A stretch of 64,000 bases of DNA. Origin: a virus. Shown piece by piece: positions 42,766-50,017 of the stretch (the stretch's first letter is position 1; each line of letters starts with the position of its first letter). The position numbers were made by a program, and so were the translations under genes. Below the pieces are notes generated by a model. The model worked only from the letters and a program-made list of their open reading frames with translations, did not search any database and was not told the origin of the DNA. The DNA lies in IMG/VR virus record IMGVR_UViG_3300043446_005051, positions 1 through 64,000 of that record. One strand, written 5' to 3'.

Positions 42766-42969
42766 TTATTTAGAACTCACAAAAGTATTAATTTTATTTG
42801 CTAGTACTTCAATCTTTTCATAAGAAGGAAATTCTGGATATGCCATTTTCACTGTATTATGTGGATTCTCATTCCACAAAGAAACAATAGAATACTCTGC
42901 TTGATATTCAGACTCCGCAAGAGCCTGAGCTTGCTCAAAAATTTTAAATCGAAGTTCGTAAGGTGTCAT
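42766..42969 (-). CDS. Hypothetical protein, 67 aa
   Basis: ATG at 42969 (MTPYELRFKIFEQAQALAES). A short-helix phage family, from memory with MTPYELRFEIFKQAxxML openings. It pairs with later PxFPSYEKIExLA. Function unknown. Confidence 0.7.
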   Translation of the reverse strand: MTPYELRFKIFEQAQALAESEYQAEYSIVSLWNENPHNTVKMAYPEFPSYEKIEVLANKINTFVSSK

Positions 42970-43020
42970 AATTTTATTCCTGTGTGTATGATGTGTGAAA
43001 TTTGCTAATACGATTAGCAA

Positions 43021-43094
43021 TACCCGAGGTCGGATTCGAACCGACGACTGCTCGATTTTAAGTCGAGAACCTCATTCCGCTGGGTCACTCGGGC
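43021..43094 (-). tRNA. tRNA-Leu(UAA) with short variable loop
   Basis: Acceptor GCCCGAG/CTCGGGT, anticodon stem CTCGA-CTTAAAA-TCGAG (anticodon TAA), T-stem GTCGG/CCGAC. The variable region has only 5 nt (CAGTC), whereas leucine tRNAs normally carry a long arm. Discriminator A; CCA not encoded. Confidence 0.8.
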
Positions 43095-43757
43095 AAAAAG
43101 GGCTTTAGTGCGTCTATTCCCTGGTGCATCTGTGTTATTCCAAGCTGGAACATAATCGCACATCTCGTCGTATCCGAGTTCAGATGCTTCCCCACTCATT
43201 TAATCTAATGAGCAAATCAAATAATTGAATTCACCTTCTATGCTTGCGACCCTGATTTGATCAGAATCTAGCCTCGTACATCTTCTAACTTTCTATACCG
43301 TGAATATAGTCTGTCAGAGGTCTTACGACACAATCACCCATTTTCACAGATGACGTTAGGGGCTTCGGCTTCATCAATTGCAGTTTGCCTAATGTACCAC
43401 CCGAAGGAACGATACACGGTGCTTTCACGGCGATTCCTTAACCGAAGAATCGTTTACCGTCCTATTTCTGGGATAACTACTGTAATTCACCAGTCATATA
43501 AGAAGCATTCACTATTGGCGTTGTGCTCACTCTCATATGCTACTTACGGTATCTGCTTCCGCCAAGAAGAATTAACCGATAGAAGATTGGTGGAGTTGGC
43601 CGAGGCAATCACCTCTAGTCTCCATCTTCCTTTCCCTTATACATCTTACGATGCCTGACCCTCATAGATTAGAAGTCAGTTTTCTAAGACCTTTTCAATC
43701 TTAGGGGAGGGACAATCCCGATAAGACAACCATAGAGTAAAACTCTTGAGTTGTCAA
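43095..43757. other. Unexplained stretch, tRNA-flanked, GC-richer than surroundings
   Basis: Higher GC than the neighbouring DNA. 43100-43199 can be read as a 35-residue frame ending in the tRNA (MSGEASELGYDEMCDYVPAW) without a gene-like end. 43200-43690 has many short inverted repeats (CGATTC/GAATCG, CCGAAG/CTTCGG loops) and no convincing long frame on either strand. I searched by eye for group I, tmRNA, RNase P and group II core motifs and saw none convincing. A decayed gene or a structured RNA. Confidence 0.4.
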
Positions 43758-43829
43758 TGGTTCTGGAAAGACTTGAACTTTCTTCAGCCCCTTATAAGGA
43801 GGCGGCCTTAACCCATAGGCGACAGAACC
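43758..43829 (-). tRNA. tRNA-Ile(UAU), second copy
   Basis: Acceptor GGTTCTG/CAGAACC, D-stem GCCT/AGGC, anticodon stem GCCTC-CTTATAA-GGGGC (anticodon TAT), T-stem GAAAG/CTTTC. Different in sequence from the first tRNA-Ile(UAU). Discriminator A. Confidence 0.88.
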
Positions 43830-43868
43830 AATAAGACAATCATAAGACCTAAATCTCAGATTGTCAAG

Positions 43869-43950
43869 TCCTCGTTTTCAGACTCGAACTGAAACTCCTT
43901 TCGGAAGTGGTTTTTGAGACCACTGCGGCTACCGATTACGCCAAACGAGG
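43869..43950 (-). tRNA. tRNA-Leu(CAA), class II
   Basis: Acceptor CCTCGTT/AACGAGG, anticodon stem GTGGT-CTCAAAA-ACCAC (anticodon CAA), long variable arm TTCC-GAAA-GGAG, T-loop GTTCGAG. Total 82 nt. Discriminator A. Confidence 0.9.
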
Positions 43951-43959
43951 TATTAAGTG

Positions 43960-44045
43960 AACGTGGCCTCAACCACCTTCATAGATTACCACTCACTCAG
44001 ATGGAAGTCAAGAGATGTGTGCCAGTTGAAAAACTGGAACCTTAA
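43960..44045 (-). promoter_or_regulatory. TTGACT-17-TAATCT promoter for the tRNA group, and hairpin
   Basis: TTGACT, 17-bp spacer, TAATCT on the minus strand. The CCAGTTTTTCAACTGG hairpin (about 44024-44039) terminates the 105-aa gene. The leader resembles that before tRNA-Lys (46160-46190), sharing AACGTG...CCTCAACCAC. Confidence 0.6.
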
Positions 44046-44047
44046 TA

Positions 44048-44365
44048 TCAGTCTCTTCTCCTCCAACCATCATCGTTATCCCGATGAAAGAAATCAGCAA
44101 TGTCATCAGGTGAATCAAAATGAGTTCGGTGATTAGATGGGTCGGGGTCTCCTAAATCCAAAGCATTTAAAAACCCATCTAAACTATCTTCTGCCATACT
44201 TGGATTATCAGATAATCTTCTTGCTTGTCGCAACATTGTAGCAGCAGAGGGATTCGCCTTTGAGAGTTTTTCGGCCCATATCATATCTTCTAATGAGACT
44301 TCGTTGTGTGATGATATATTTTGGCAGATTTTTTCCAAACGAAGTCTATATGCAGTTGATAACAT
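44048..44365 (-). CDS. Conserved cyanophage protein, 105 aa
   Basis: MLSTAYRLRLEKICQNISSH, ...EDMIWAEKLSKANPSAATMLRQARR, and the end DLGDPDPSNHRTHFDSPDDIADFF. I recognise this family from T4-like cyanophages (from memory), where its role is unknown. It is the best single marker of the phage type here. Confidence 0.85.
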   Translation of the reverse strand: MLSTAYRLRLEKICQNISSHNEVSLEDMIWAEKLSKANPSAATMLRQARRLSDNPSMAEDSLDGFLNALDLGDPDPSNHRTHFDSPDDIADFFHRDNDDGWRRRD

Positions 44366-44393
44366 TTAAAATCTCCATATTAAACTTATTTAG

Positions 44394-45047
44394 TTATCTC
44401 ATATTAAGAGGAGTTAATCTAGATGATCTTCTTTTCTTCTTTTGCCTTGGAGAAAGAGGGCGACCTACACTTGCATATTGCCTATTGGAGTCATCAGTAT
44501 CTCCAAATCTATGATATTTATAAATGTCTTTATGAGTGTCTGATGCTGGAGTATTTGATACTATACTATGAGATGGGAACCGGTCTTCAACATTTTTTTT
44601 ATAGATATTTTTAGCCTTATTTGCAAGTCTTATTCTTTCTTTTTGAGACAATCCACTAACACTATGAGACACATTCCAATCTACCTCGTGATGGGGCTTC
44701 CCTTCAATATCTTTAAGCCGAGTGATTGTATAATATATTCCACTTCCTGGATGTTCTATTTGTGTTACTTTTTTATCTTTGGATTGATGTACCATTACAC
44801 CAGAATCAGAATGTGGGTTCACTGAGGGATTATCAGAACCGTGTTTTACTTTTTTTTCTAAAGTCCTAGATAATCGAAGTCTTCTTGACTTTACACTTTC
44901 TGGAGTTCTCGGTTCGTTTGGAGTTCTTTCAAGCTTCTCTTTTGATTTTTGCACTGGAGATTTACCTGAAGGTAAAGGTTCATCTGGTGGATAATATTTT
45001 TCAAGTATAATATTTGTTTTATCTATAAATTCTTGAAAAGTAATCAT
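44394..45047 (-). CDS. Basic protein, 217 aa, possible internal capsid protein
   Basis: Starts MITFQEFIDKTNIILEKYYP, a loose variant of the capsid-targeting peptide without an E|A site. Rich in Lys, Arg, Ser and Pro, with the end ASVGRPLSPRQKKKRRSSRLTPL. From memory, the ending xVGRSxSPRQ...RLTPL is typical of a cyanophage protein family of unknown role. Overlaps the 53-aa gene by 4 bp. Confidence 0.7.
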   Translation of the reverse strand: MITFQEFIDKTNIILEKYYPPDEPLPSGKSPVQKSKEKLERTPNEPRTPESVKSRRLRLSRTLEKKVKHGSDNPSVNPHSDSGVMVHQSKDKKVTQIEHPGSGIYYTITRLKDIEGKPHHEVDWNVSHSVSGLSQKERIRLANKAKNIYKKNVEDRFPSHSIVSNTPASDTHKDIYKYHRFGDTDDSNRQYASVGRPLSPRQKKKRRSSRLTPLNMR

Positions 45048-45205
45048 TTTTGTTCGTTCCCTAAAGCATTAATCCAGACTTTTTTATAATCATAATCTCC
45101 AAATAAAAACTCATCTGCATTTGCAGCTTCACGATATGCATTTAGAATATCCTCTTCACACCATTCATCATAATTTGGATCTTGTGAGATTAGTTTTGAG
45201 TCCAT
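45044..45205 (-). CDS. Hypothetical acidic protein, 53 aa
   Basis: MDSKLISQDPNYDEWCEEDI. Small, acidic, with YDYKKVWINAL. Four-base overlap with the basic protein. No family recognised. Confidence 0.65.
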   Translation of the reverse strand: MDSKLISQDPNYDEWCEEDILNAYREAANADEFLFGDYDYKKVWINALGNEQK

Positions 45206-45244
45206 TTTTTTATTTATGATTTTTTGATATTTATTTTTTAATTA

Positions 45245-45940
45245 TTAGTCATTTTCAATTCCATGTCTTTTTGCAGCTGCTGCCATTCTTGCTTGTAGTT
45301 TTGGTAAGGTCCGGCCTCTTCTTTCCTTATCTAATTTATCTCTTCTTGATTGCCTTCTTTCTAAATTTACTAAAGTAGTAAATGCTCTCATTGGAGTGAT
45401 TGCATTTTCTACATCTTTTAATTTCCCTCTATGCCTTCTTTCAAAAGCATGATAAGCTCCATGATGGAATCCCGGTTTTTCTGGTTTAAATTCACTTACA
45501 GGGCCTCTATTTGCAAGAACTAAATTTCTCGGGTCATCTCCATGAAATTTATTCTCCTTTCTTTGAGCAGTTTTATATCTTAGTCTCTCTCCAGGACTCA
45601 TATTTCTCATTATTTCACCAGAATGCTCTACTCCAGTTGCATGATGTAGGTCCATGCCTCTTTGTGTTCTAATTTTTCTTTTTCTATCTACTTTTAGAGA
45701 TTCCCTTGGAGTTAACTTACCTGTAGCTATTTTAATATTCTCTTCTCTTTTTTTAGATGCTTTGTCTTGAGTTCTTACATAACTAAGACCCCATTTTGGG
45801 TTTTCACTAGTTCCTCTTTGTTTTGGAACAAATCCATGTGGAATTCCTTTATAATGACTAATTAATTCATCTTTAGATGAAAAGTGAGGATATTTTTCAT
45901 ATTTAGTAGCTTCCTCTAAAAACTTTTGATATGTCTTCAT
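45245..45940 (-). CDS. Basic HNH-like protein with capsid-targeting-like N-terminus, 231 aa
   Basis: MKTYQKFLEEATKYEKYPHF: MKTYQKFLEE|A matches T4's MKTYQEFIAEA, with L-E-E|A fitting prohead-protease cleavage. The rest is very basic. Residues ~98-155 hold MDLHHATGVEHS, HGDDPRNLVLANRG and FHHGAYHAFERRH, an HNH-type arrangement of histidines and asparagine. Predicted to be packaged in the capsid and injected with the DNA; DNA cleavage or binding would be its action. Not proven. Confidence 0.75.
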   Translation of the reverse strand: MKTYQKFLEEATKYEKYPHFSSKDELISHYKGIPHGFVPKQRGTSENPKWGLSYVRTQDKASKKREENIKIATGKLTPRESLKVDRKRKIRTQRGMDLHHATGVEHSGEIMRNMSPGERLRYKTAQRKENKFHGDDPRNLVLANRGPVSEFKPEKPGFHHGAYHAFERRHRGKLKDVENAITPMRAFTTLVNLERRQSRRDKLDKERRGRTLPKLQARMAAAAKRHGIEND

Positions 45941-45979
45941 TTCTACTGAACTATTTTAAGTATTTATCAGTTTTATGAA

Positions 45980-46055
45980 TCCGAATAACAGGATTTGAAC
46001 CTGTATTTTTCCTGCTCCCAAAGCAGGTGCCATAACCAAGTTAGGCGATATTCGG
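45980..46055 (-). tRNA. tRNA-Pro(UGG)
   Basis: Acceptor CCGAATA/TATTCGG, anticodon stem CCTGC-TTTGGGA-GCAGG (anticodon TGG), T-loop GTTCAAA. Discriminator A. Confidence 0.9.
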
Positions 46056-46082
46056 GTAGACAACACTATATATGTTGTCAAA

Positions 46083-46156
46083 TGAGGCTGGAGAGAATCG
46101 AACTCTCATAGACTGGTTAAAAGCCAGCTGCAGTTGAACCACATTGCTACAGCCTC
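46083..46156 (-). tRNA. tRNA-Lys(UUU)
   Basis: Acceptor GAGGCTG/CAGCCTC, anticodon stem GCTGG-CTTTTAA-CCAGT (anticodon TTT), T-stem GAGAG/CTCTC. Discriminator A. Confidence 0.9.
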
Positions 46157-46199
46157 AAGTAAACGTGATAATGAAGTTTCCCTCAACCACTCAATCAAC

Positions 46200-46250
46200 T
46201 TACCACCGATTCAGAAAGAACGCAAGTGGATTGTGCCAGTTCAAAACGTG
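46200..46250 (-). promoter_or_regulatory. TTGCGT-17-TAAGTT promoter for the tRNA pair
   Basis: TTGCGT, 17-bp spacer, TAAGTT on the minus strand. The hairpin GTGCCAC...TGGCAC remnant follows (46234-46252). Confidence 0.5.
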
Positions 46251-46265
46251 GTACATTAACATACA

Positions 46266-46306
46266 AAAAGAGAGAGAAAAAGTTTAAAGGCTTCTTCTCT
46301 CTCTTT
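46266..46306. terminator. Terminator hairpin
   Basis: AAAGAGAGAG...CTCTCTCTTT with T/A runs, below the 32-aa gene. Confidence 0.8.
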
Positions 46307-46330
46307 TGATTTTAAATTTTAAAAAATGAA

Positions 46331-46429
46331 TTACATTTTTCTTAAATTCTCAATCAAAAGGAAGCCATCAATGTGCTTGAGTTGGTACACTTCTGGTTTA
46401 TTCTTTTGATTAGAGTAAGAGTAAGTCAT
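46331..46429 (-). CDS. Possible small protein, 32 aa
   Basis: MTYSYSNQKNKPEVYQLKHI. It has a terminator directly below it, and a gap of about 25 bp above. Short, but context suggests it is real. Confidence 0.4.
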   Translation of the reverse strand: MTYSYSNQKNKPEVYQLKHIDGFLLIENLRKM

Positions 46430-46453
46430 TTTAGTAATTTCAATTAAAGATAT

Positions 46454-46615
46454 TTATACAGTTTTTTGAAGATTTTCAATAAATTCTCGAATTTTAACAA
46501 TTCTTTCAGGAGTATGCTCAGATGAATATCCAACCTGATGTTCCAGTAGAACATCTAAAACGTATTTTGCAGTTTCGGGCGTGGTTTCAATTCGAACTTG
46601 ATTTTTCATTTTCAT
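46454..46615 (-). CDS. Hypothetical basic protein, 53 aa
   Basis: MKMKNQVRIETTPETAKYVL. Beta-alpha-alpha small protein; from memory a common cyanophage type with LELLDIQQV-like helices. Function unknown. Confidence 0.6.
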   Translation of the reverse strand: MKMKNQVRIETTPETAKYVLDVLLEHQVGYSSEHTPERIVKIREFIENLQKTV

Positions 46616-46655
46616 ATTAAAGTCTTTTATAATTATATAAAATTAAGTGTAATTG

Positions 46656-46898
46656 TCAAGTTTTAGAATCAATTGATTCAATCTCTCCATTTTTACGAAG
46701 AGAATGAATCAGTTTACCAATACTTTCATCTTTTTGTAAAGCATCTTGAATTTTAGTTTTTACACATTCAAAATCATCACAATAAAATTCATAGATTTTT
46801 TCATTATTTGAAGTGTATGCAATTCCTATGATGTTTTCATCTTCAATTAGATTGATTTTAGAAATTGCAGAAGAATTTGAAATGTCAAGAGTAATCAT
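46656..46898 (-). CDS. KTSC-like domain protein, 80 aa
   Basis: SNSSAISKINLIEDENIIGI, then AYTSNNEKIYEFYCDDFECV. The layout (S-S-x-I...I...G..Y.Y) is like the KTSC domain of small bacterial and phage proteins. Function of the domain is not established. Confidence 0.6.
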   Translation of the reverse strand: MITLDISNSSAISKINLIEDENIIGIAYTSNNEKIYEFYCDDFECVKTKIQDALQKDESIGKLIHSLRKNGEIESIDSKT

Positions 46899-46919
46899 AA
46901 TAAATTAAATTAGTTTAAA

Positions 46920-47675
46920 TCAACCTTTACTTTGTCTTCTCTGCTCAGCTCTTCTCCTTGCAACGTTCAATGGATTTGTACTTCTTGCCACCCTCAAGGA
47001 ACTTTCAATATCCTCTCTAGAGTATCTATTAGTTGCATTTTGCCATTGCTTTTTAAGTCCTTCTTCATATTTCTTATGAGCACGTAATCGACTTACAGGA
47101 GTTGAACTCCTACCTTTAGCTCCTTTTTGCTTTCTTACTCCTCTACTTGAACCAATTTCACCTTCACCTTCACTTCTACCACCGTGAGGATGCCTTCCAT
47201 ATAATCTAGAACGTGACTTACTTAGTTCACCAGTATTTGGACCGTGATCAACTCTCTTTTCAGGAGGGGTGGTTGACATTCCTTGTTTAATTCTACCCGC
47301 AATTGCTCTAGGGTTTATAATTCTATCTGATTTGCGGTAGTCGGGATTATCTTCATAAGGATTAAACTTTACCCACTTACCCTCTTTTGTTTTCTTTAAA
47401 GTGGATTTTCCTGTTACATCAGGACCCAATCTAGAATGGAGATTAGATTTAATCCACAATGGAACTTTCTCTTGCTTAACTTTACTTAATTTTCCTGTAG
47501 CTTCATCTCTAACTGCTTTAAATCTACGCCTTTCTGTAATATAAGAGAGTTCTTCATTCAAAATAGAGTCAATCCAATTCTCGCTCATAACAGAAATAAA
47601 GCCATCAGCGTATTCTTCGGATTCAATAAGATTATTTTGAAGAAGATAGTCTAATACAATTTGATATTCGGACAT
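46920..47675 (-). CDS. Basic protein, 251 aa, cyanophage internal-protein type
   Basis: The N-terminus (MSEYQIVLDYLLQNNLIESE then ADGFISVMSENWIDSILNEE) resembles acidic leaders of T4-like cyanophage proteins that, as I recall, precede basic bodies. The body is Arg/Lys/Gly-rich (RKQKGAKGRSSTPVSRLRAH). Either a packaged DNA-binding protein or one cut by the prohead protease. No enzyme motif seen. Confidence 0.65.
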   Translation of the reverse strand: MSEYQIVLDYLLQNNLIESEEYADGFISVMSENWIDSILNEELSYITERRRFKAVRDEATGKLSKVKQEKVPLWIKSNLHSRLGPDVTGKSTLKKTKEGKWVKFNPYEDNPDYRKSDRIINPRAIAGRIKQGMSTTPPEKRVDHGPNTGELSKSRSRLYGRHPHGGRSEGEGEIGSSRGVRKQKGAKGRSSTPVSRLRAHKKYEEGLKKQWQNATNRYSREDIESSLRVARSTNPLNVARRRAEQRRQSKG

Positions 47676-47699
47676 AAAAATAAAATAGATAAACCTTAT

Positions 47700-47873
47700 C
47701 TATTTAGATAAAACAGGTTCTTCAACATCAATAAAAGCTTCACCTCTATATTCAAATGAACGAATTAATAATTGGGTAAAAAGTTCTTGTTTCTCTGGAA
47801 TCACTGCAGCAGGGTTATAAGAAATCTCATTCTTTAACGCAAACAACTCAGACCATTCTTCGGAACTTAGCAT
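47700..47873 (-). CDS. Hypothetical acidic protein, 57 aa
   Basis: MLSSEEWSELFALKNEISYN. Helical, acidic. From memory, LSxEEWxxLxALKxAIxxxP is a common opening of a small cyanophage family. Function unknown. Confidence 0.65.
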   Translation of the reverse strand: MLSSEEWSELFALKNEISYNPAAVIPEKQELFTQLLIRSFEYRGEAFIDVEEPVLSK

Positions 47874-47908
47874 AAGTCTCCTCTGTAAGGTTAGTAAATT
47901 ATTTAGAC

Positions 47909-48103
47909 TCAGAACCGTTGAATACGAACTCCAGATGCTTGAGAAAAGGTTAAGATTTGATTGACTCCATATAGAAGTTGAGAAATTGCGAGACTAATTT
48001 GAGGGTCTTCTGCTTTCGATGCAAAAGAAAGAGCCTCTCGAAGAGAGGCTTCTGAATCCTTTAGAGAAATCTCAACAGGCTCAGTAAGTGAGGTTTGGGG
48101 CAT
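47909..48103 (-). CDS. Hypothetical protein, 64 aa
   Basis: MPQTSLTEPVEISLKDSEAS. Helical, no charge bias. Preceded by TGC-TATGAT promoter (48128-48133). No family recognised. Confidence 0.6.
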   Translation of the reverse strand: MPQTSLTEPVEISLKDSEASLREALSFASKAEDPQISLAISQLLYGVNQILTFSQASGVRIQRF

Positions 48104-48127
48104 AATGAGTTGGAAGAGTACTTAAAT

Positions 48128-48185
48128 ATCATAGCACACTTTCGAGTTGTGAGGGAACTATATGGACAGTGTAAAAACCGTCCAT
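48128..48185 (-). promoter_or_regulatory. TGC-TATGAT promoter and hairpin
   Basis: -10 TATGAT at 48128-48133. ATGGACGGTTTTTACACTGTCCAT hairpin (48162-48185) ends the RlpA-like gene's transcript. Confidence 0.6.
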
Positions 48186-48195
48186 CTCTCACATC

Positions 48196-48528
48196 TCACA
48201 TTCGATAGAAGCAAACCCTAGCAAGTCCCCGATGAGTTGATTCAATCTGTTGAAATAGTCCGAGTGAAAGGTCAATACTCCTATCTCCTACAAATGGGCC
48301 TCGGTCTCGTACTACACCATATGCAACGAGTCCATTCCTTCGGTTTACAATTTTAAGTCGGGTTCCAAATGGTAGATAAGGATGAGCTACAGTATTACCA
48401 TAAGGGTTAAAGGGTGCTCCAGATGCAGTGATTGAACCAGTTGAATAATAAGATGCAACTCCACAAGATGCTTGAGCGGGTGAAATGAAACCAAGTGCTA
48501 GAAGAGCAGAAATCATAATTTTTTTCAT
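48196..48528 (-). CDS. Exported RlpA-like double-psi beta-barrel protein, 110 aa
   Basis: Signal peptide MKKIMISALLALGFISPAQA, then GVASYYSTGSITASGAPFNP, TVAHPYLPFGTRLKIVNRRN and RDRGPFVGDRSIDLSLGLFQ. These are the G-A-S-Y-Y, TAHxxLPfGT and DRGP(F)xxxRxIDLS blocks of RlpA proteins. Some RlpAs cleave naked peptidoglycan glycans. Exported to the periplasm, it could weaken the wall late in infection. It is not in a typical holin/lysin cluster here. Confidence 0.85.
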   Translation of the reverse strand: MKKIMISALLALGFISPAQASCGVASYYSTGSITASGAPFNPYGNTVAHPYLPFGTRLKIVNRRNGLVAYGVVRDRGPFVGDRSIDLSLGLFQQIESTHRGLARVCFYRM

Positions 48529-48547
48529 TTAGTTATTCTCCAATAAA

Positions 48548-48775
48548 TTAATAATAATGAACTTTATCTTTAGGTTTTTGAACCTGACGATTTAAAAATT
48601 TAATTGCACTCTCAATTGTCTCAAATTCAATTCTTTTAGGAAACATAGTCATTTCCATAAATGGAACCCAAAAGAAAAGAAATTTACGTTCTTCTGGAAC
48701 AAAAACAATGTTTCCATTTATATTTTGTTTTTCAACAATTCGAAAGTTGTTAAAAACTTTAAAAAAATTATTCAT
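48548..48775 (-). CDS. Hypothetical protein, 75 aa
   Basis: Basic N-terminal strand-rich region, hydrophobic middle (FLFFWVPFMEMTMF). Possibly membrane-interacting. Overlaps the upstream gene by 8 bp. Confidence 0.6.
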   Translation of the reverse strand: MNNFFKVFNNFRIVEKQNINGNIVFVPEERKFLFFWVPFMEMTMFPKRIEFETIESAIKFLNRQVQKPKDKVHYY

Positions 48776-49007
48776 CTGTTTTTTTAGGTTTTGTTTTTGT
48801 TACCTTATAATCATCTGGTTTCAGTTTACATCTTTCTATGTATTTTTTCATATGAAATTCATCTGAAAAATAACAGAGCTTATTTTCAGTTTTATGATGT
48901 AAGGTAAATGGAAACCCTATATGTAGAGGAGGTACATTAATATCTATAGGAGTAGGTGAAGAGGTTGGAGATTGTATTCTCTTTCTAGGTTTCCGTTTTC
49001 CCTTCAT
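48768..49007 (-). CDS. Hypothetical basic protein, 79 aa
   Basis: MKGKRKPRKRIQSPTSSPTP: very basic, proline-rich start, then a small folded end. Overlaps both neighbours (8 and 23 bp). No family recognised. Confidence 0.6.
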   Translation of the reverse strand: MKGKRKPRKRIQSPTSSPTPIDINVPPLHIGFPFTLHHKTENKLCYFSDEFHMKKYIERCKLKPDDYKVTKTKPKKTDE

Positions 49008-49248
49008 TATTCTTAAATTCTTTTTCTAACTCTTTTGCTATAGCATAATATTTTCTATACATTAACATCTTAGTTAATGGATTTAACTGTACAATTGGGT
49101 GATTCCAGGTATACCAAATAAACCGATGAAATGTAATTTTTATATATCTAAAGTAAGTAAAAATATAGTCAACTACGTTTTGGTCTAAAACCATTAAAAA
49201 AGCTAAGACACAAAATGATAAGAAGAGAGTATTATAATAGATATTCAT
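48985..49248 (-). CDS. Predicted membrane protein, 87 aa
   Basis: MNIYYNTLFLSFCVLAFLMV begins one transmembrane segment; a second, less hydrophobic stretch follows. C-terminus charged. Overlaps the upstream gene by 4 bp. Confidence 0.6.
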   Translation of the reverse strand: MNIYYNTLFLSFCVLAFLMVLDQNVVDYIFTYFRYIKITFHRFIWYTWNHPIVQLNPLTKMLMYRKYYAIAKELEKEFKNNEGKTET

Positions 49249-49430
49249 TTTTCAATTAAGATATTTTCTCTTTTTTTCATCAAATAATCTATTAAATTTA
49301 ATTTCCATTCATTTAATTCATTCTCGCAATTGGTCTCTTTAGCTTCCGTTCGAATGTCTGAATGAATGGTTTGCAAATCTAATATCATAAGGTCCAGAGC
49401 TTTTATTTGATTTTTAGTTTTTTGAATCAT
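49245..49430 (-). CDS. Hypothetical helical protein, 61 aa
   Basis: MIQKTKNQIKALDLMILDLQ: coiled-coil pattern, basic. Overlaps the membrane gene by 4 bp and the upstream gene by 17 bp. Confidence 0.6.
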   Translation of the reverse strand: MIQKTKNQIKALDLMILDLQTIHSDIRTEAKETNCENELNEWKLNLIDYLMKKRENILIEK

Positions 49431-49593
49431 TTCTTTTAAATGTGTAATTGCACAAATTGTTTACTTTTTTAAGTTCAATAATGAGGTCTTTCTTTTGAGT
49501 TTCGGTTAAATTTAGCACCACATTTAATCGATTTATAATCAAATTGATTTGATTACACGATAACAAAAAAACTAAAAAGAAATTAAATGTCAT
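49414..49593 (-). CDS. Small hydrophobic protein, 59 aa
   Basis: MTFNFFLVFLLSCNQINLII: hydrophobic N-terminus with a possible lipobox-like LLSC, then a helical lysine-rich tail. Could be a lipoprotein; weak. Confidence 0.5.
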   Translation of the reverse strand: MTFNFFLVFLLSCNQINLIINRLNVVLNLTETQKKDLIIELKKVNNLCNYTFKRNDSKN

Positions 49594-49602
49594 CTTATTG
49601 AC

Positions 49603-49782
49603 TCAAGTCCAATTTTCTTTTTCTTTTTTTCTCAAATCTTTAAGTTCCTTATAAAGCTCTTTAATTCTTTGATGAGCTTCCTCTGGTGTTATTTTATTTG
49701 AAATTTCAAGAGATGCTATAATAGAAGCAGAATCTCCAAAATTTGCTAGAGCCTTTTCATAAGGTGAAAGATTTTCATACAT
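49603..49782 (-). CDS. Hypothetical helical protein, 59 aa
   Basis: MYENLSPYEKALANFGDSAS, then an EEAHQRIKELYKELKDLRKK helix. Soluble. Close spacing to both neighbours. No family recognised. Confidence 0.65.
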   Translation of the reverse strand: MYENLSPYEKALANFGDSASIIASLEISNKITPEEAHQRIKELYKELKDLRKKEKENWT

Positions 49783-49786
49783 TTTA

Positions 49787-50017
49787 CTACCTACTAGTCT
49801 CCTCTACTTCATCGTATGGAATATATAGGTCCCAAATCAACTCCAGATCTTCAAGAAAATAACATAGCTCATCTTCATCATCGGGTAGACTATCATTGCT
49901 TTTTAAGAAGAAATCACTAATTCCTAGGAAAGTTGATCCATCTTCTTTTTCTACAGTTGCAATCACCTCTACCTGGTTTTTAACTTGACGTACACTTTCA
50001 ATGAGATTCACATACAT
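49787..50017 (-). CDS. Hypothetical acidic protein, 76 aa
   Basis: MYVNLIESVRQVKNQVEVIA, then many Asp/Glu (SLPDDEDELCYFLEDLELIW). Soluble. Overlaps the upstream gene by 10 bp. No family recognised. Confidence 0.65.
   Translation of the reverse strand: MYVNLIESVRQVKNQVEVIATVEKEDGSTFLGISDFFLKSNDSLPDDEDELCYFLEDLELIWDLYIPYDEVEETSR

Noticed and set aside
43014-43199. 61-codon minus frame over tRNA-Leu(UAA)
   Set aside because: Its last third is the tRNA. The first ~35 residues are of unknown origin and are noted in the unexplained region only.
43350-43658. Plus-strand 102-codon frame in the tRNA-flanked stretch
   Set aside because: It would be the only plus-strand gene in the window, lacks a ribosome site or promoter, and recognisable motifs are absent. 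Kept only as part of the unexplained region.
43200-43700. Group I intron, tmRNA, RNase P or group II domain V in the unexplained stretch
   Set aside because: Partial resemblances (GAGACTAGAGG; CCGTGAAAGCACCG) were seen, but no paired core or conserved set was found by eye.
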